Made by a program: the position numbers and the translations under genes | NCBI GenBank assembly: GCA_004359425.1 | Contig: PTEU01000001.1 | Coordinates: 947,865-1,011,864 of the forward strand | Direction: 5' to 3' | Length of the DNA: 64,000 nt | From: Ideonella sp. MAG2 | GTDB lineage: Bacteria > Pseudomonadota > Gammaproteobacteria > Burkholderiales > Burkholderiaceae_C | The notes under the pieces: generated by a model | Seen by the model: the letters and a program-made list of their open reading frames with translations, nothing else | Database searches by the model: none | What the model was told of the DNA's origin: nothing | Shown here: piece after piece, positions 26,176 to 35,194 of the stretch | Numbering within the stretch: the first letter of the stretch is position 1 | Layout: each line of letters begins with the position of its first letter

Positions 26176-26724
26176 ATGCTCATTATTCATGCTCACCCCC
26201 GGCCTTCGCAGTCCCGGGTGGTCAAAGATCTTTTGTCGGTGCTGCATACGCGGCCCGGCGCTGAAGTACGTTCGCTCTATCAGCTCTACCCCGATTTCGA
26301 CATTGATGTTGAGGCCGAGCAGCAAGCCTTGCAGCGTGCCCAGCACATCGTCTGGCTGGCACCCGTCTATTGGTACAGCGTGCCTGCTTTGATGAAGCAC
26401 TGGTTCGACCAAGTGCTGGCCCACGGCTGGGCCTATGGCCACGGTGGTGAGGCCCTCAAAGGCAAGGCCTGCTGGTGGGTGGCCAGCGCCGGAGCCCCCC
26501 TGAGTGCCTACACCCCAGAGGGCATGCACAAACGGCCTTTTGCCGACTACATGGCCCCGTTGGAGAACACGGCCCGTTTTTGCGGCATGCAGTGGTTCAA
26601 GCCCTTTGTGGTGCATGGCGGGCACTCCACCGCCCCAGAGGTGCTGAGTGGCTGGTGTGCCTCGCTCAAGACGCAGTGCGAGGCCTTTGAGGCTTTAAGC
26701 GCGCAAGAAGGAACCGCGCCATGA
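26176..26724 (+). CDS. kefF: KefF-type flavodoxin-fold NAD(P)H oxidoreductase
   Basis: A 182-residue flavodoxin-like quinone reductase, the ancillary subunit required for full activity of KefC. Features are MLIIHAHPRPSQSRVVKDLL at the FMN-binding N-terminus, VWLAPVYWYSVPALMKHWFD, and GKACWWVASAGAPLSAYTPEG. The stop overlaps the kefC start (ATGA), the same gene order as in enterobacteria. It diverges from phoD. Confidence 0.92.
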   Translation: MLIIHAHPRPSQSRVVKDLLSVLHTRPGAEVRSLYQLYPDFDIDVEAEQQALQRAQHIVWLAPVYWYSVPALMKHWFDQVLAHGWAYGHGGEALKGKACWWVASAGAPLSAYTPEGMHKRPFADYMAPLENTARFCGMQWFKPFVVHGGHSTAPEVLSGWCASLKTQCEAFEALSAQEGTAP

Positions 26725-28514
26725 TGCAAGCGATATTGTTTTTGGCCGCAGCCTTGGTCTTTGTGCCGCTGGCCGTGCGCTTGGGGCTGGGCTCGGTGCT
26801 GGGTTACTTGGTGGCCGGCGTGGCCATCGGCCCGGTTGGCTTAGGCTTGGTCAACGACCCACAAGCCTTGCTGCATGTCTCAGAATTGGGCGTGGTGCTG
26901 ATGCTGTTTGTCATCGGCCTGGAGCTGGAGCCCAAGCGGCTGTGGGAGATGCGTGGTGCCGTGTTTGGCGGTGGCACGCTGCAAATGTTGGCCTGTGCTG
27001 CGGTGTTGTTCCCGGTGGGCTTGCTCGCCGGGTGGAGCTGGCAGGCCAGTGTCATCGGTGCGGCGGCCATGGCCTTGTCGTCCACGGCCATCGTGGTGGC
27101 ATTGATGCAAGAGCGCAACTTGATGGCCGCCCCCGTGGGCCGCAGCGGTTTCTCCATGCTGCTGTACCAAGACATCGCGGCCATTCCACTCCTGGCCTTG
27201 GCGGCCGTGTTGGGCACGGCTGCACCGGCGGCTCAAGCCACCGCCCATGCCCACCAAGGGCCCGTCTGGCAAGTGGCGGCCGTGGCGGCCGTGGTGGTGC
27301 TGGGCCGCTATGTGGCTTATCCGGTGATGCGCTTTGTGGCTCGCATGCAGGTGCGCGAGCTCTTCACCGGCTTTGCGCTGCTGCTGGTCTTGGGCGTGGC
27401 CGCCTTGATGGAGCATGTGGGCTTGTCCATGGGCCTGGGCGCCTTCTTGGCTGGGGTGCTGTTGGCCAGCTCCGAGTATCGCCACGCGCTGGAAGCCGAC
27501 ATCCTGCCCTTCAAGGGTCTGCTGCTGGGCTTGTTCTTCATTGCCGTGGGCATGAGCATGGACCTGGGGCTTTTGGCCAGCAGCCCTGTGCAGGTGGTGC
27601 TGGGCCTCCTGGCCGTGGTGGGTTTGAAGTTGCTGGCACTGTGGGCCTTGGCACCTTGGGTGGGCCTACGGGGGCGAGACAAAGCCCTGCTGGCCGTGCT
27701 GCTTTCGCAAGTGGGCGAGTTTGCTTTTGTGGTGCTGGCGGCGGCCAAGCTCTCGGGTGCGCTGCCCGAGGCCCAGGCCAATTTGCTGACTCTGATTGCC
27801 GCACTCTCCATGGTCAGCACACCTTTGCTGTTGATGGTGTTTGACCGTTGGTGCCGTCAAAGCACCCAGCAACGCGAAGCCGATGCGATTGAAGACGAAC
27901 ACCCGCCCGTCATCGTGGCGGGCTTCGGGCGCTACGGCCAAACGGTATGCCGCTTGCTGCTCGCGGCCGGTGTCAAACCCACGGTGATCGACCACGACGC
28001 CGACACCGTGGACAGCGCCCGCCGCTTTGGCTTCAAGGTCTACTTTGGTGACGCCACGCAACCCGACTTGCTGCATGCCGCAGGCATCCACCATGCCAAG
28101 GCCATGGTCGTGGCGGTGGACGACTCCGCGCAGTGCAAGCGCTTGGTCGAAGTGCTGCAGCACGAGTTCGGCCATGTGCAGATCGTGGCCCGTGCCCGCG
28201 ACGCCCTGCATGCGATGGAGTTGGCCGAGATGAACGTGCCCCATGTGGAGCGCGAGGTGTTTGAATCCTCGCTGCGTAGCGGCCGCTCTACGCTAGAGGC
28301 CCTGGGCATGGACCGCGCTCAGGCCAAGCAGATGGCCGACAATTTCAGGCGCTATTCCCTCGACTTTTTGAGGAAGGCCCAGGCCGAGCGCCATAGCGAG
28401 GAAGACCTGATCGTGCGCGTGCGCCAAGCCCGCGAGCAGTTCGAGCGCGAGATGCAAGCCGACCAAGAGCGCCAAGCCCGCCATGATGGCAAGGCGGGCT
28501 GGCACGTTTCATGA
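26721..28514 (+). CDS. kefC: Glutathione-regulated potassium efflux protein KefC/KefB
   Basis: A 597-residue CPA2 cation/proton antiporter. About 12 transmembrane segments occupy residues 1-380 (GSVLGYLVAGVAIGP, GVVLMLFVIGLELEPKRLW, SSTAIVVALMQE). A cytosolic RCK domain follows with the Rossmann motif VIVAGFGRYGQTVCRLLLAAG, FGDATQPDLLHAAGI and a charged C-terminal tail. In Kef systems electrophile-glutathione adducts open the channel to acidify the cell. Paired with kefF. Full length. Confidence 0.94.
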   Translation: MMQAILFLAAALVFVPLAVRLGLGSVLGYLVAGVAIGPVGLGLVNDPQALLHVSELGVVLMLFVIGLELEPKRLWEMRGAVFGGGTLQMLACAAVLFPVGLLAGWSWQASVIGAAAMALSSTAIVVALMQERNLMAAPVGRSGFSMLLYQDIAAIPLLALAAVLGTAAPAAQATAHAHQGPVWQVAAVAAVVVLGRYVAYPVMRFVARMQVRELFTGFALLLVLGVAALMEHVGLSMGLGAFLAGVLLASSEYRHALEADILPFKGLLLGLFFIAVGMSMDLGLLASSPVQVVLGLLAVVGLKLLALWALAPWVGLRGRDKALLAVLLSQVGEFAFVVLAAAKLSGALPEAQANLLTLIAALSMVSTPLLLMVFDRWCRQSTQQREADAIEDEHPPVIVAGFGRYGQTVCRLLLAAGVKPTVIDHDADTVDSARRFGFKVYFGDATQPDLLHAAGIHHAKAMVVAVDDSAQCKRLVEVLQHEFGHVQIVARARDALHAMELAEMNVPHVEREVFESSLRSGRSTLEALGMDRAQAKQMADNFRRYSLDFLRKAQAERHSEEDLIVRVRQAREQFEREMQADQERQARHDGKAGWHVS

Positions 28515-28528
28515 CTGGAGGCGGGGGC

Positions 28529-30190
28529 TCAATGCACCTTGAAGCTCGCCACAGCCCGCACCAGCTCTTGCGCCTGGCTCCTGAGGCTGTCGGCTGAGGC
28601 GGCAGCCTGCTCCACCAGTGCTGCGTTCTGCTGGGTGGCCTGGTCCATCTGGGTGATGGATTGGCCCACCTGGTGCACCCCGGTGCTTTGTTCTTGGCTG
28701 GCGGTGGAGATGTCAGAGACCACCTGATTAACGCGTTCAATGGCGCTGACGATCTCTTGCATGGTCTGGCCGGCCTTGTCGACCAGCACCGTGCCTTGAT
28801 CCACGCGCTCCACGCTGGAGGTGATGAGCTGCTTGATCTCTTTGGCTGCGTCGGCCGAGCGCTGCGCCAAGCTGCGCACCTCACCAGCCACCACCGCAAA
28901 GCCACGGCCTTGTTCACCGGCGCGGGCGGCTTCCACCGCTGCATTCAGGGCCAAGATATTGGTTTGGAAGGCAATGCCATCAATGACCGAGATGATGTCA
29001 TTGATGCGTCGTGACGAGTCATTGATGCCCTTCATGGTTTCGACCACTTGGTTCACCACTTCACCACCTTGCGCCGCCACCTGAGAGGCCCCCAAGGCCA
29101 AGCTGTTGGCCTGTCGGGCGTTGTCAGCATTGTTGCGCACCGTGGTGCCCAGTTGGTCCATGGTGGACGCCGTCATCTGCAAGGCGCTGGCTTGTTGCTC
29201 GGTGCGGTTGGAAAGGTCTTGGTTGCCCTGCGCAATCTCGCTGCTGGCAGTTGCCACGCTTTCGGCGCTGATGCGCACCGTTGCAATCACCTGGGCCAAT
29301 TGCTGGCCCATGGCATGTAGGCTGGCCAGCACACTGCCCTGGCGGGCGTGGCCAAAGCCTTTGGCCGCATTGAGGTCGCCCGTGGCCAACTGTTGAACCA
29401 CGCCGACCACGGTGTCTGGGTCGGCACCCATGCGGCCATTGATTCACCACCACTGACGCAAGGCCCACAGCGTAGCGGCCAAGGTCATCAGACCGGCAAA
29501 GGTGACGATCATGACCCACAGCCTGCGCTGCGCCATGGCAGCTTCCACTTCGGCCGCAGTGCGTTCATCCAGCAAGGTCAAGAACTCATTGACCGGAGCC
29601 ATGATCTTGCCCTTGTACTGGTGGTAGGTCAGGTCATGCATCATGGCCAGGGCTTTGGCTTTGTCAGGCTCGCCCTTTTGCGTGAACTGGCCTTTCTCGT
29701 CCTTGAACAAGCCCTTGACCATGTTCATGGCCACGGTCTCAGTGTTCACCAAATCGTCAGAGTTCTGCTGGGCTTGTTTGAGCTTGGCGAACTCCGCCTC
29801 GGTGAAACCCGTGCGCTTCATCAAATCCTGCAGGGCAATGCTTTCTCCAGCACCCGGTGGGACGGCCATATTGGCGGCACGAAAGTCCCAGTAAATGCGC
29901 TCGTAATGGTCTGGACGGGGCTTCTTGCCATTGCGGATGTCCAAAATCTCAAAATACTGCTGTTCCCAGCGTTCGTCACCGGTGGCCACGTAGGTGCGTG
30001 CCAGGCGGGTCAGATCGTCAGAGCTTTGGCGCAATTCATCGGCCAGCAAGAAGCTCTCATAGCGCTTGCTGAATGCAGTCATGACCCTGTCGTCGGCACT
30101 CATCATGGCCAAGAAACAGGCGGCCAAGACGGCTAGGCCGACGACGATGGCGGTGATGGGGGTACGGAAGCGTTGCAAAGCATTGGACAT
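28529..30190 (-). pseudogene. Methyl-accepting chemotaxis protein interrupted by an in-frame stop
   Basis: A chemoreceptor split by one TGA at 29444-29446 with both halves in the same frame. The N-terminal half (ATG 30190) has a transmembrane helix (ITAIVVGLAVLAACFLAMM), a helical ligand domain, and a second helix ending ATLWALRQWW just before the stop. The C-terminal half resumes at once with [20 protein letters not shown], then the signalling domain: [40 protein letters not shown] and [21 protein letters not shown]-to-TGA change would explain it, since the preceding codons are TGG TGG. It may be a sequencing error or a recent nonsense mutation. Confidence 0.85.
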
Positions 30191-30312
30191 GGCGAGCCTT
30201 CTGTGGGCAGTTCCCAAGGACACGCTGCCTGCGCCACTTGGCACCTTGGCAGCAACCGACCCGCATCATGTCGCCCGCTGCACCAAACGAAACAATGAAA
30301 ACAACCGCGAAA

Positions 30313-30942
30313 TCAGGCTTCTTCCGTGGCCTGCCAGCCCATGGGGAGGTCAAAGCCTTTATTGAGCAAGGCCGAGAGGCAGTGGTCTCGCCAGGCACCG
30401 TGAATGAACAGATAGTCGCGGCACAGGCCTTCTTGCACAAAGCCCAAGCGCCTCAGCACAGCACCGCTGCGCAGGTTGCTGGGCTGCCAGGCGGCTTGAA
30501 GGCGGTGCAGGTTAACGCGCGGCGAGAACATCTCTTCGATACCGGCTTGCAAGGCTTCGTGCATCAGGCCCTGGCCTTGTGCGGCGGCATCCAAGGCATA
30601 GCCCAGCGCGGCATTCTGAAAAGCCCCTCGCGCCACCTGGCTGAAGTGAATCGAGCCAATCACCCGCTCAGGCTCATCCAGCGGCAGCAGCCAATAGCGA
30701 AAGGCCTCGCCGCGGGCAAAGGCTGCCACACCTTGCTGCACGCGCTCGGTTTGGACCTCGGCGCTGAAGAACTCCGGCGGCGTGGGTGGGTCCCAGGGCG
30801 CAAAGTGGGCGCGGTTGCGCACCAGGTAGTCGGCCACCGCAGGCCCTAGGTGTGGGTGGTTGCCCACCAGTCGCAGCCGGGCCGTTTGCAGCACCGGCTG
30901 GGCAGCGCTGGTGGCGACAGGCGCGAGCGGGGTGATTTGCAT
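30313..30942 (-). CDS. RimJ/RimL-like GNAT acetyltransferase
   Basis: A 209-residue acetyltransferase of the ribosomal-protein-alanine N-acetyltransferase type. The N-terminal strand LQTARLRLVGNHPHLGPAVA, GSIHFSQVARGAFQNAALGY, the acetyl-CoA loop AQGQGLMHEALQAGI and NLRSGAVLRRLGFVQEGLCR are all characteristic. The true target (S5, S18 or a small molecule) cannot be told. ATG overlaps the yajQ stop by one base (TGATG), so the two are co-transcribed. Confidence 0.9.
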   Translation of the reverse strand: MQITPLAPVATSAAQPVLQTARLRLVGNHPHLGPAVADYLVRNRAHFAPWDPPTPPEFFSAEVQTERVQQGVAAFARGEAFRYWLLPLDEPERVIGSIHFSQVARGAFQNAALGYALDAAAQGQGLMHEALQAGIEEMFSPRVNLHRLQAAWQPSNLRSGAVLRRLGFVQEGLCRDYLFIHGAWRDHCLSALLNKGFDLPMGWQATEEA

Positions 30943-31436
30943 CAGTCGCGGAAGTTCTGCTGCTTCAGCGGCTGGTCGGCAAAGTCCTTGCGCAGCAGGG
31001 CGATGGCCAGTTGCAAGTCGTCGCGGTTCTTGCCGGTGATGCGCACTTCGTCGCCCTGGATGCTGGCCTGCACCTTGAGCTTGCTGTTTTTGATGGCGCT
31101 GGTGATCTTCTTAGCCAGTTCGGCCTCGATGCCGGCCTTGATTTTGTAGACCTGCTTGACCTTGTCGCCGCCGATCTTCTCGATCTTGCCGCTCATGTCC
31201 AGGTAGTTGACGGTCACGCTTTGCTTGGTGAGTTTGCCGATCAACACGGTGCTGACCTGCTCGATCTGGAAGTCGCTGTCGCCGATCAGCACCAGCTCTT
31301 TCTCTTTTTCTTTCAGCTCGACGCTGGCGCTGGTGCCTTTGAAGTCAAAGCGGGTGCCGATTTCCTTCTCGGCGTTGGCCACCGAGTTCTTGATGGCGAC
31401 CATATCGGGTTCAAGCACAACGTCAAAACTGGGCAT
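30942..31436 (-). CDS. yajQ: YajQ-family nucleotide-binding protein
   Basis: A 164-residue UPF0234/YajQ protein. It begins [20 protein letters not shown] and holds [40 protein letters not shown] and [20 protein letters not shown], the full two-domain RNP-like fold. Homologues bind cyclic-di-GMP or nucleic acid. Divergent from murB with a 60-base gap that must hold both promoters. Confidence 0.95.
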   Translation of the reverse strand: MPSFDVVLEPDMVAIKNSVANAEKEIGTRFDFKGTSASVELKEKEKELVLIGDSDFQIEQVSTVLIGKLTKQSVTVNYLDMSGKIEKIGGDKVKQVYKIKAGIEAELAKKITSAIKNSKLKVQASIQGDEVRITGKNRDDLQLAIALLRKDFADQPLKQQNFRD

Positions 31437-31496
31437 GATGTCTCTCTGGGTGGAGGCGCGGGGGCTTGCGCCTGTAAAAAAGCGGAAAATTCTGCC

Positions 31497-32378
31497 ATGC
31501 AGATCGAAACCGGCGTCAGCCTCAAGCCCTACAACACCTTTGGCCTGCCTGCCATGGCAGGCCGCTTGGTGCGCATCACCTCCGAGGCCGATGTCCGTCG
31601 CGTCGTCGATTCATCGGACATGGGCCGCGCGCCCAAATTCATTCTGGGCGGCGGCAGCAACGTCATTCTCACCCGGGACATGCCCGAATTGGTGCTGAAG
31701 ATCGAAGTTCCGGGCCTGAAGGTACTGGAAGACGGCCCCGATGCGGTGGTGATAGAGGCCGGTGCCGGTGAGCGCTGGCACGACCTGGTGGCTTGGAGCC
31801 TGGACCAAGGCTTGGGCGGCCTGGAGAACATGGCCTTGATCCCCGGCACCGTGGGCGCTGCACCCGTGCAAAACATTGGTGCTTATGGCTTAGAGCTCAA
31901 AGACCGCTTTCACTCGCTGGACACGGTGGACCTGACCACTGGCCGCACCGTCACCCTCTATCCTGATCAGTGCCACTTTGGCTACCGCGACAGCGTCTTC
32001 AAGCAGGCTCTAGCGGGCAAGAGCGTGATCACCCGGGTGCGCCTGCGCCTGCCCAAACCTTGGCAGCCCATGCTCAGCTACCTGGACCTGGAACGCAAAA
32101 TGGCCGAGACGGGCAACGCCAGCCCCGATGCGCGCACCATCTTTAACTGGGTCTGCGAGATCCGGCGCGCCAAGCTGCCCGACCCGGCGGTGATTGGCAA
32201 TGTGGGCAGCTTCTTCAAGAACCCGGTGGTCAGCCCCGAGCAGTGCAAAGACATCATTGCCCGCGACCCGCACATCGTCCACTACCCCATGCCCGATGGC
32301 AGCTTCAAGCTGGCGGCCGGGTGGATGATTGACGCCTGTGGCTGGAAGGGCAAAACCATTGGCCACGCCGGGGTCTAA
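31497..32378 (+). pseudogene. murB: UDP-N-acetylenolpyruvoylglucosamine reductase, C-terminus missing
   Basis: MurB reduces UDP-GlcNAc-enolpyruvate to UDP-MurNAc in peptidoglycan synthesis. The FAD-binding region is intact ([48 protein letters not shown]) and so is GNVGSFFKNPVVS with the catalytic Ser. The protein then ends at WKGKTIGHAGV with TAA, 293 residues, where family members continue for about 45 more and finish with the LEPEP segment that carries the catalytic glutamate. MurB is normally essential, so this stop almost certainly marks a sequence join near 32370-32378, not a real C-terminus. The gene running towards it on the other strand is cut at the same place. Confidence 0.85.
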
Positions 32379-32880
32379 GCAGGGCGGCAGCCAGCCGCTC
32401 TGCCATGGCCCGCAGGTGCTGGCTGTGCGCTGGCCGCCACCGACCCACCATGAACACGGCAAGCTCGACGGCAGCACGCAGCAGCGCTGCGCACAGCACC
32501 ACACCCATCAGCCAGTGCAGCCACCACAGGCCAAAACCTCCCAAGAAGGCCTCAAGGCCCAAGGCCTGCCATTCGCCCCAGGTGTCGCCAAAGACGATTT
32601 GCTGATGCAGGCGGAAGGCCACTGCGGCCAAGGCCAAGGGCAGGAGGCCAAATTTCAAGGCCGGGGAGGCCCACAGCGGTCGGGGCGTGGGCGGGCGTAT
32701 GGCGCGCTCTGGGCCAAGTCTCCCGCCCCACCACGCCGCCAGCGCCGCCAGAGCTTCGGGCAAGAGTACCAGCCAGGCAAAGCATTGCAGTTGCAGGCCG
32801 CTGCGCGGCCGCCAACTCTCTAGGAGCAACCACGCCAAGGCCAGGCCCAAGGCGTTCACCCGCGCTAAGGCCTTGAGCAT
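32376..32880 (-). pseudogene. Membrane protein of unknown family, cut at the murB join
   Basis: From ATG 32880 the frame encodes about four hydrophobic helices: LARVNALGLALAWLLLES, CFAWLVLLPEALAALAAWWG, ALKFGLLPLALAAVAFRL, and GFGLWWLHWLMGVVLCAALL. After LAAALLRP the frame runs on into antisense murB to 32305, so its own C-terminus is lost. No ribosome site is seen before ATG 32880, so the N-terminus may also be incomplete. I do not recognise the family. It lies directly behind the Lnt-like fragment on the same strand and may have belonged to the same operon. Confidence 0.45.
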
Positions 32881-33317
32881 GCGCACAGGAGCGGGGCCTT
32901 GCGGCAGCCAGCCAGCGTGATCGGCAAGGCGGCAGAAGCGGCCCAGGCGGCCAGCAGCGGGCCATGGCGCTGGCGCACCAGATGGCGAACCAGGGCGTAG
33001 GCCAAGGCCTGGGCTTGTAGCAGGGGCGCGGCCAGCACCAAGAGCAGCAGGCCTGCTGGGGGTCCCCATTGGGTGTAGTGGCCAATGGCCACGCCAAACC
33101 AACTCAGGCAGGCCACGCACAGCACCATGGACATCAGCCAGCCCTGCAACAAGGCGTCGCACCAACGGGCCGTGTGGTTCAGGCGCTGTAGCCACGGTAC
33201 CAAGGCCAGCAGGCCCAGGGGCCACAGGCCCGGGCCTTGGGCGTAAGCCGCCAAGAGCACGCCACTCAAGCCCAGCCCCCAGCCCTGCACAAGCAGCGGC
33301 GAGCCGCCAATTCTCAA
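32865..33317 (-). pseudogene. Lnt-like membrane protein, N-terminal fragment
   Basis: About 137 residues with five hydrophobic segments (GWGLGLSGVLLAAYAQGP, LWPLGLLALVPWLQRLNHTA, WLMSMVLCVACLSWFGVAIG) that resemble the membrane part of apolipoprotein N-acyltransferase-like proteins. The nitrilase domain expected next is absent: the frame changes near 32885-32910 and soon stops. The start is TTG 33317, overlapping the stop of the upstream gene. Assignment to the Lnt group rests on the LWPLGLLALVPW pattern only; it could be another polytopic protein. Confidence 0.45.
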
Positions 33318-33970
33318 GGTGTGGGCCTCCGGGGTGGCGGTAGGCTGATGGTGCGCAGCGGCAGGCCTTCAGGGGCCAGCTCGGCCGGCACCACACGGCT
33401 GCTCAGTTCTGGGTGAGCCAGCACATAGGGGTGGTCTGGGGCGAACATCAGCACGGCCTCGATGCGCTGGCCGTCGTCAGTGGCCTGGTGGTGGCGCACA
33501 AAGCCTGGTGGCAGCTCAAACGCTTCAGGCACAGCCAAGCCGATGAGCGGCGGGCGGGTGCCCGGTGGGTTGAAGGCACCCAAGCCGCTGTGAATGCCCG
33601 CCTGGTTCAAGCGCTGGATCACCTCGGCCATGCTGGGGGCTGGGCCGGACGGGACATGGTCGGCCAAGTCTTGGCTGATGGCGGGGGCAGCAGGCCTAGG
33701 CGCGTTGGCGCTGCTTGGGGTGGGGCGGGCTGGCATCGGCAAGGTGTATTGGGCGGCGTGGGAAGCCGAGGCAGCGAGTAGAAGGGGGGCTGCCTGCAGC
33801 GGCAGCAGCACGCTTCCGGCGAGTGTCGTGGGCGCGCCAGACCTGGGTGCTTCGGCGCTGCCCAGCGTGACCCACACAGTGGCCAAGGCCAGCAAAGCAA
33901 CGCAGCCTAGCAACACCACTGCGCGGTGGCGGGCTGAGCCAGCTTGGGCGCGCTGCGCGGCAGACCGCAT
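33314..33970 (-). CDS. Hypothetical membrane-anchored protein
   Basis: A 218-residue protein with one N-terminal helix (RAVVLLGCVALLALATVWVT), a second hydrophobic stretch LAGSVLLPLQAAPLLLAASA, a Pro/Ala-rich linker and a globular C-terminal part (AGIHSGLGAFNPPGTRPPLI, then FVRHHQATDDGQRIEAVLMF). No known family recognised. It is probably exported with the C-terminal part in the periplasm. It lies between the SGNH hydrolase and the Lnt-like fragment on the same strand, within 20 bases of the hydrolase and overlapping the fragment by 4 bases, so the three are likely one transcript. Confidence 0.65.
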   Translation of the reverse strand: MRSAAQRAQAGSARHRAVVLLGCVALLALATVWVTLGSAEAPRSGAPTTLAGSVLLPLQAAPLLLAASASHAAQYTLPMPARPTPSSANAPRPAAPAISQDLADHVPSGPAPSMAEVIQRLNQAGIHSGLGAFNPPGTRPPLIGLAVPEAFELPPGFVRHHQATDDGQRIEAVLMFAPDHPYVLAHPELSSRVVPAELAPEGLPLRTISLPPPRRPTP

Positions 33971-33989
33971 GGCAGATGGGTGGGTGCGC

Positions 33990-35078
33990 TCAGGGAGAGG
34001 GTGGATTGGAGGTCGACAGTCGCCAGCCCATGCGCTCGTGGCCGTATTGGTTCCACAGCGGGCTCTTGCCATTGGGGAAGCTGGTGCTGCGCGGTGCGCC
34101 GGTACCCTTGGTGTCACCAAACAAGCCCGAGCTCACGGTGGTGCCGGTGTAGGTCGGGTGCACGTCGTCAGACTGGATGTAGTCGTAGCTGCTGCTGGCC
34201 GATGTCAGGTGCTGGCTCGCGTCGCGCAGGGTGTTGCGCAGGGTGGAGGTGATGCGCAGCACATAGTTTTGTTCCGTCTCGCCAGGGATGTAGCGCAGGC
34301 CATCAACATCGGCCAAGCCATCGCCATTGGTGTCAATGTCGGCCCCCATGAACTCGGCAAAATTGTCGGCACATTGAAAGCCTTTGGTGCGAGCCAACTC
34401 GCACATCCAGTAGTTCATGCGGGCCATGGAGGGCAGAAACTTGTCTTGCATTTTCACGGTCGCCCCGGTATTCGGGTCTTTGCAACTGCTCTGGGTGTTG
34501 TCGGCGTCATAGCCGGGGTAATAGAGGTTGCCAATGATCTTGAGCTTGGTACCTGGGTAGGCATTGGCATTGATGTAGTCCATGGCCTGGCCCACGGTGC
34601 TCTTGCACGTGGCTTCTGCGTCAGTCAGCACCTTGTAGTTGCAGGTGCCGGTCTGGTTTTTGAAAGCGGTGCGCGCTTGCAGGCCGTCATTGCCGCACAT
34701 CTCGAAGGTCACCACTCGGGTGCTGCTGTGCTGCATGAAAGACCGCTCAGCCACGATCTTGTTTTTGTAGACATCTTGCGCCAAGGCCCCTGACTTAGCG
34801 CGCCGCACGCTCTCGATATCTGCATTCCAAGTGGCTGACAAATACTCGGCATCTACCGTAGGGGCTGCATACTTGGCGGCGTACAGCGTGGAGCCGTTGT
34901 AGCCTGCGTAGATCGAATCTCCGTAAGCCACGAGCCGATATTTGGTACTGGTGCCTGCGCGGTTGATCGTCCAGGAGACGTTCTGGTTCAAGGTGCTGGC
35001 GCTTGCTTCGGCCCCCAGACCCAAGAGCAGCAGAGCGAGGGTCAAGCAAGAGGCGGTGCGATGAGGTGTGAGGCGCAT
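33990..35078 (-). CDS. Secreted SGNH/GDSL-family hydrolase
   Basis: A 362-residue secreted esterase-like protein. Signal peptide ASCLTLALLLLGLGAEASAS. Catalytic blocks: LVAYGDSIYAGYNG (nucleophile Ser in GDS), MCGNDGLQAR (block III Asn in GND) and QSDDVHPTYTG (block V with the Asp-x-x-His pair). Several cysteines suggest disulfides. An acidic loop at GADIDTNGDGLADVDGL has the DxDxNGDGxxDxD spacing of calcium-binding thrombospondin-3/dockerin-like loops. The substrate is unknown. It is the first gene of the minus-strand group below the histidine kinase. Confidence 0.85.
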   Translation of the reverse strand: MRLTPHRTASCLTLALLLLGLGAEASASTLNQNVSWTINRAGTSTKYRLVAYGDSIYAGYNGSTLYAAKYAAPTVDAEYLSATWNADIESVRRAKSGALAQDVYKNKIVAERSFMQHSSTRVVTFEMCGNDGLQARTAFKNQTGTCNYKVLTDAEATCKSTVGQAMDYINANAYPGTKLKIIGNLYYPGYDADNTQSSCKDPNTGATVKMQDKFLPSMARMNYWMCELARTKGFQCADNFAEFMGADIDTNGDGLADVDGLRYIPGETEQNYVLRITSTLRNTLRDASQHLTSASSSYDYIQSDDVHPTYTGTTVSSGLFGDTKGTGAPRSTSFPNGKSPLWNQYGHERMGWRLSTSNPPSP

Positions 35079-35194
35079 GGCAGGTCCTTTTCAGCCGAGC
35101 TTGGAGCCCGACAGGCAGCGCGCGCTGCGCGGCCTTGAAGCCGTGGTCAGGCGCAAGCCAGTGTCCTTCAAACGGCTTGCGCCCCGTATACCCG

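Noticed and set aside
28529-30190. TGA in the chemoreceptor as a selenocysteine codon
   Set aside because: Chemoreceptors have no selenocysteine at this membrane-edge position and no SECIS-like hairpin is apparent; a Trp-to-stop change is simpler.
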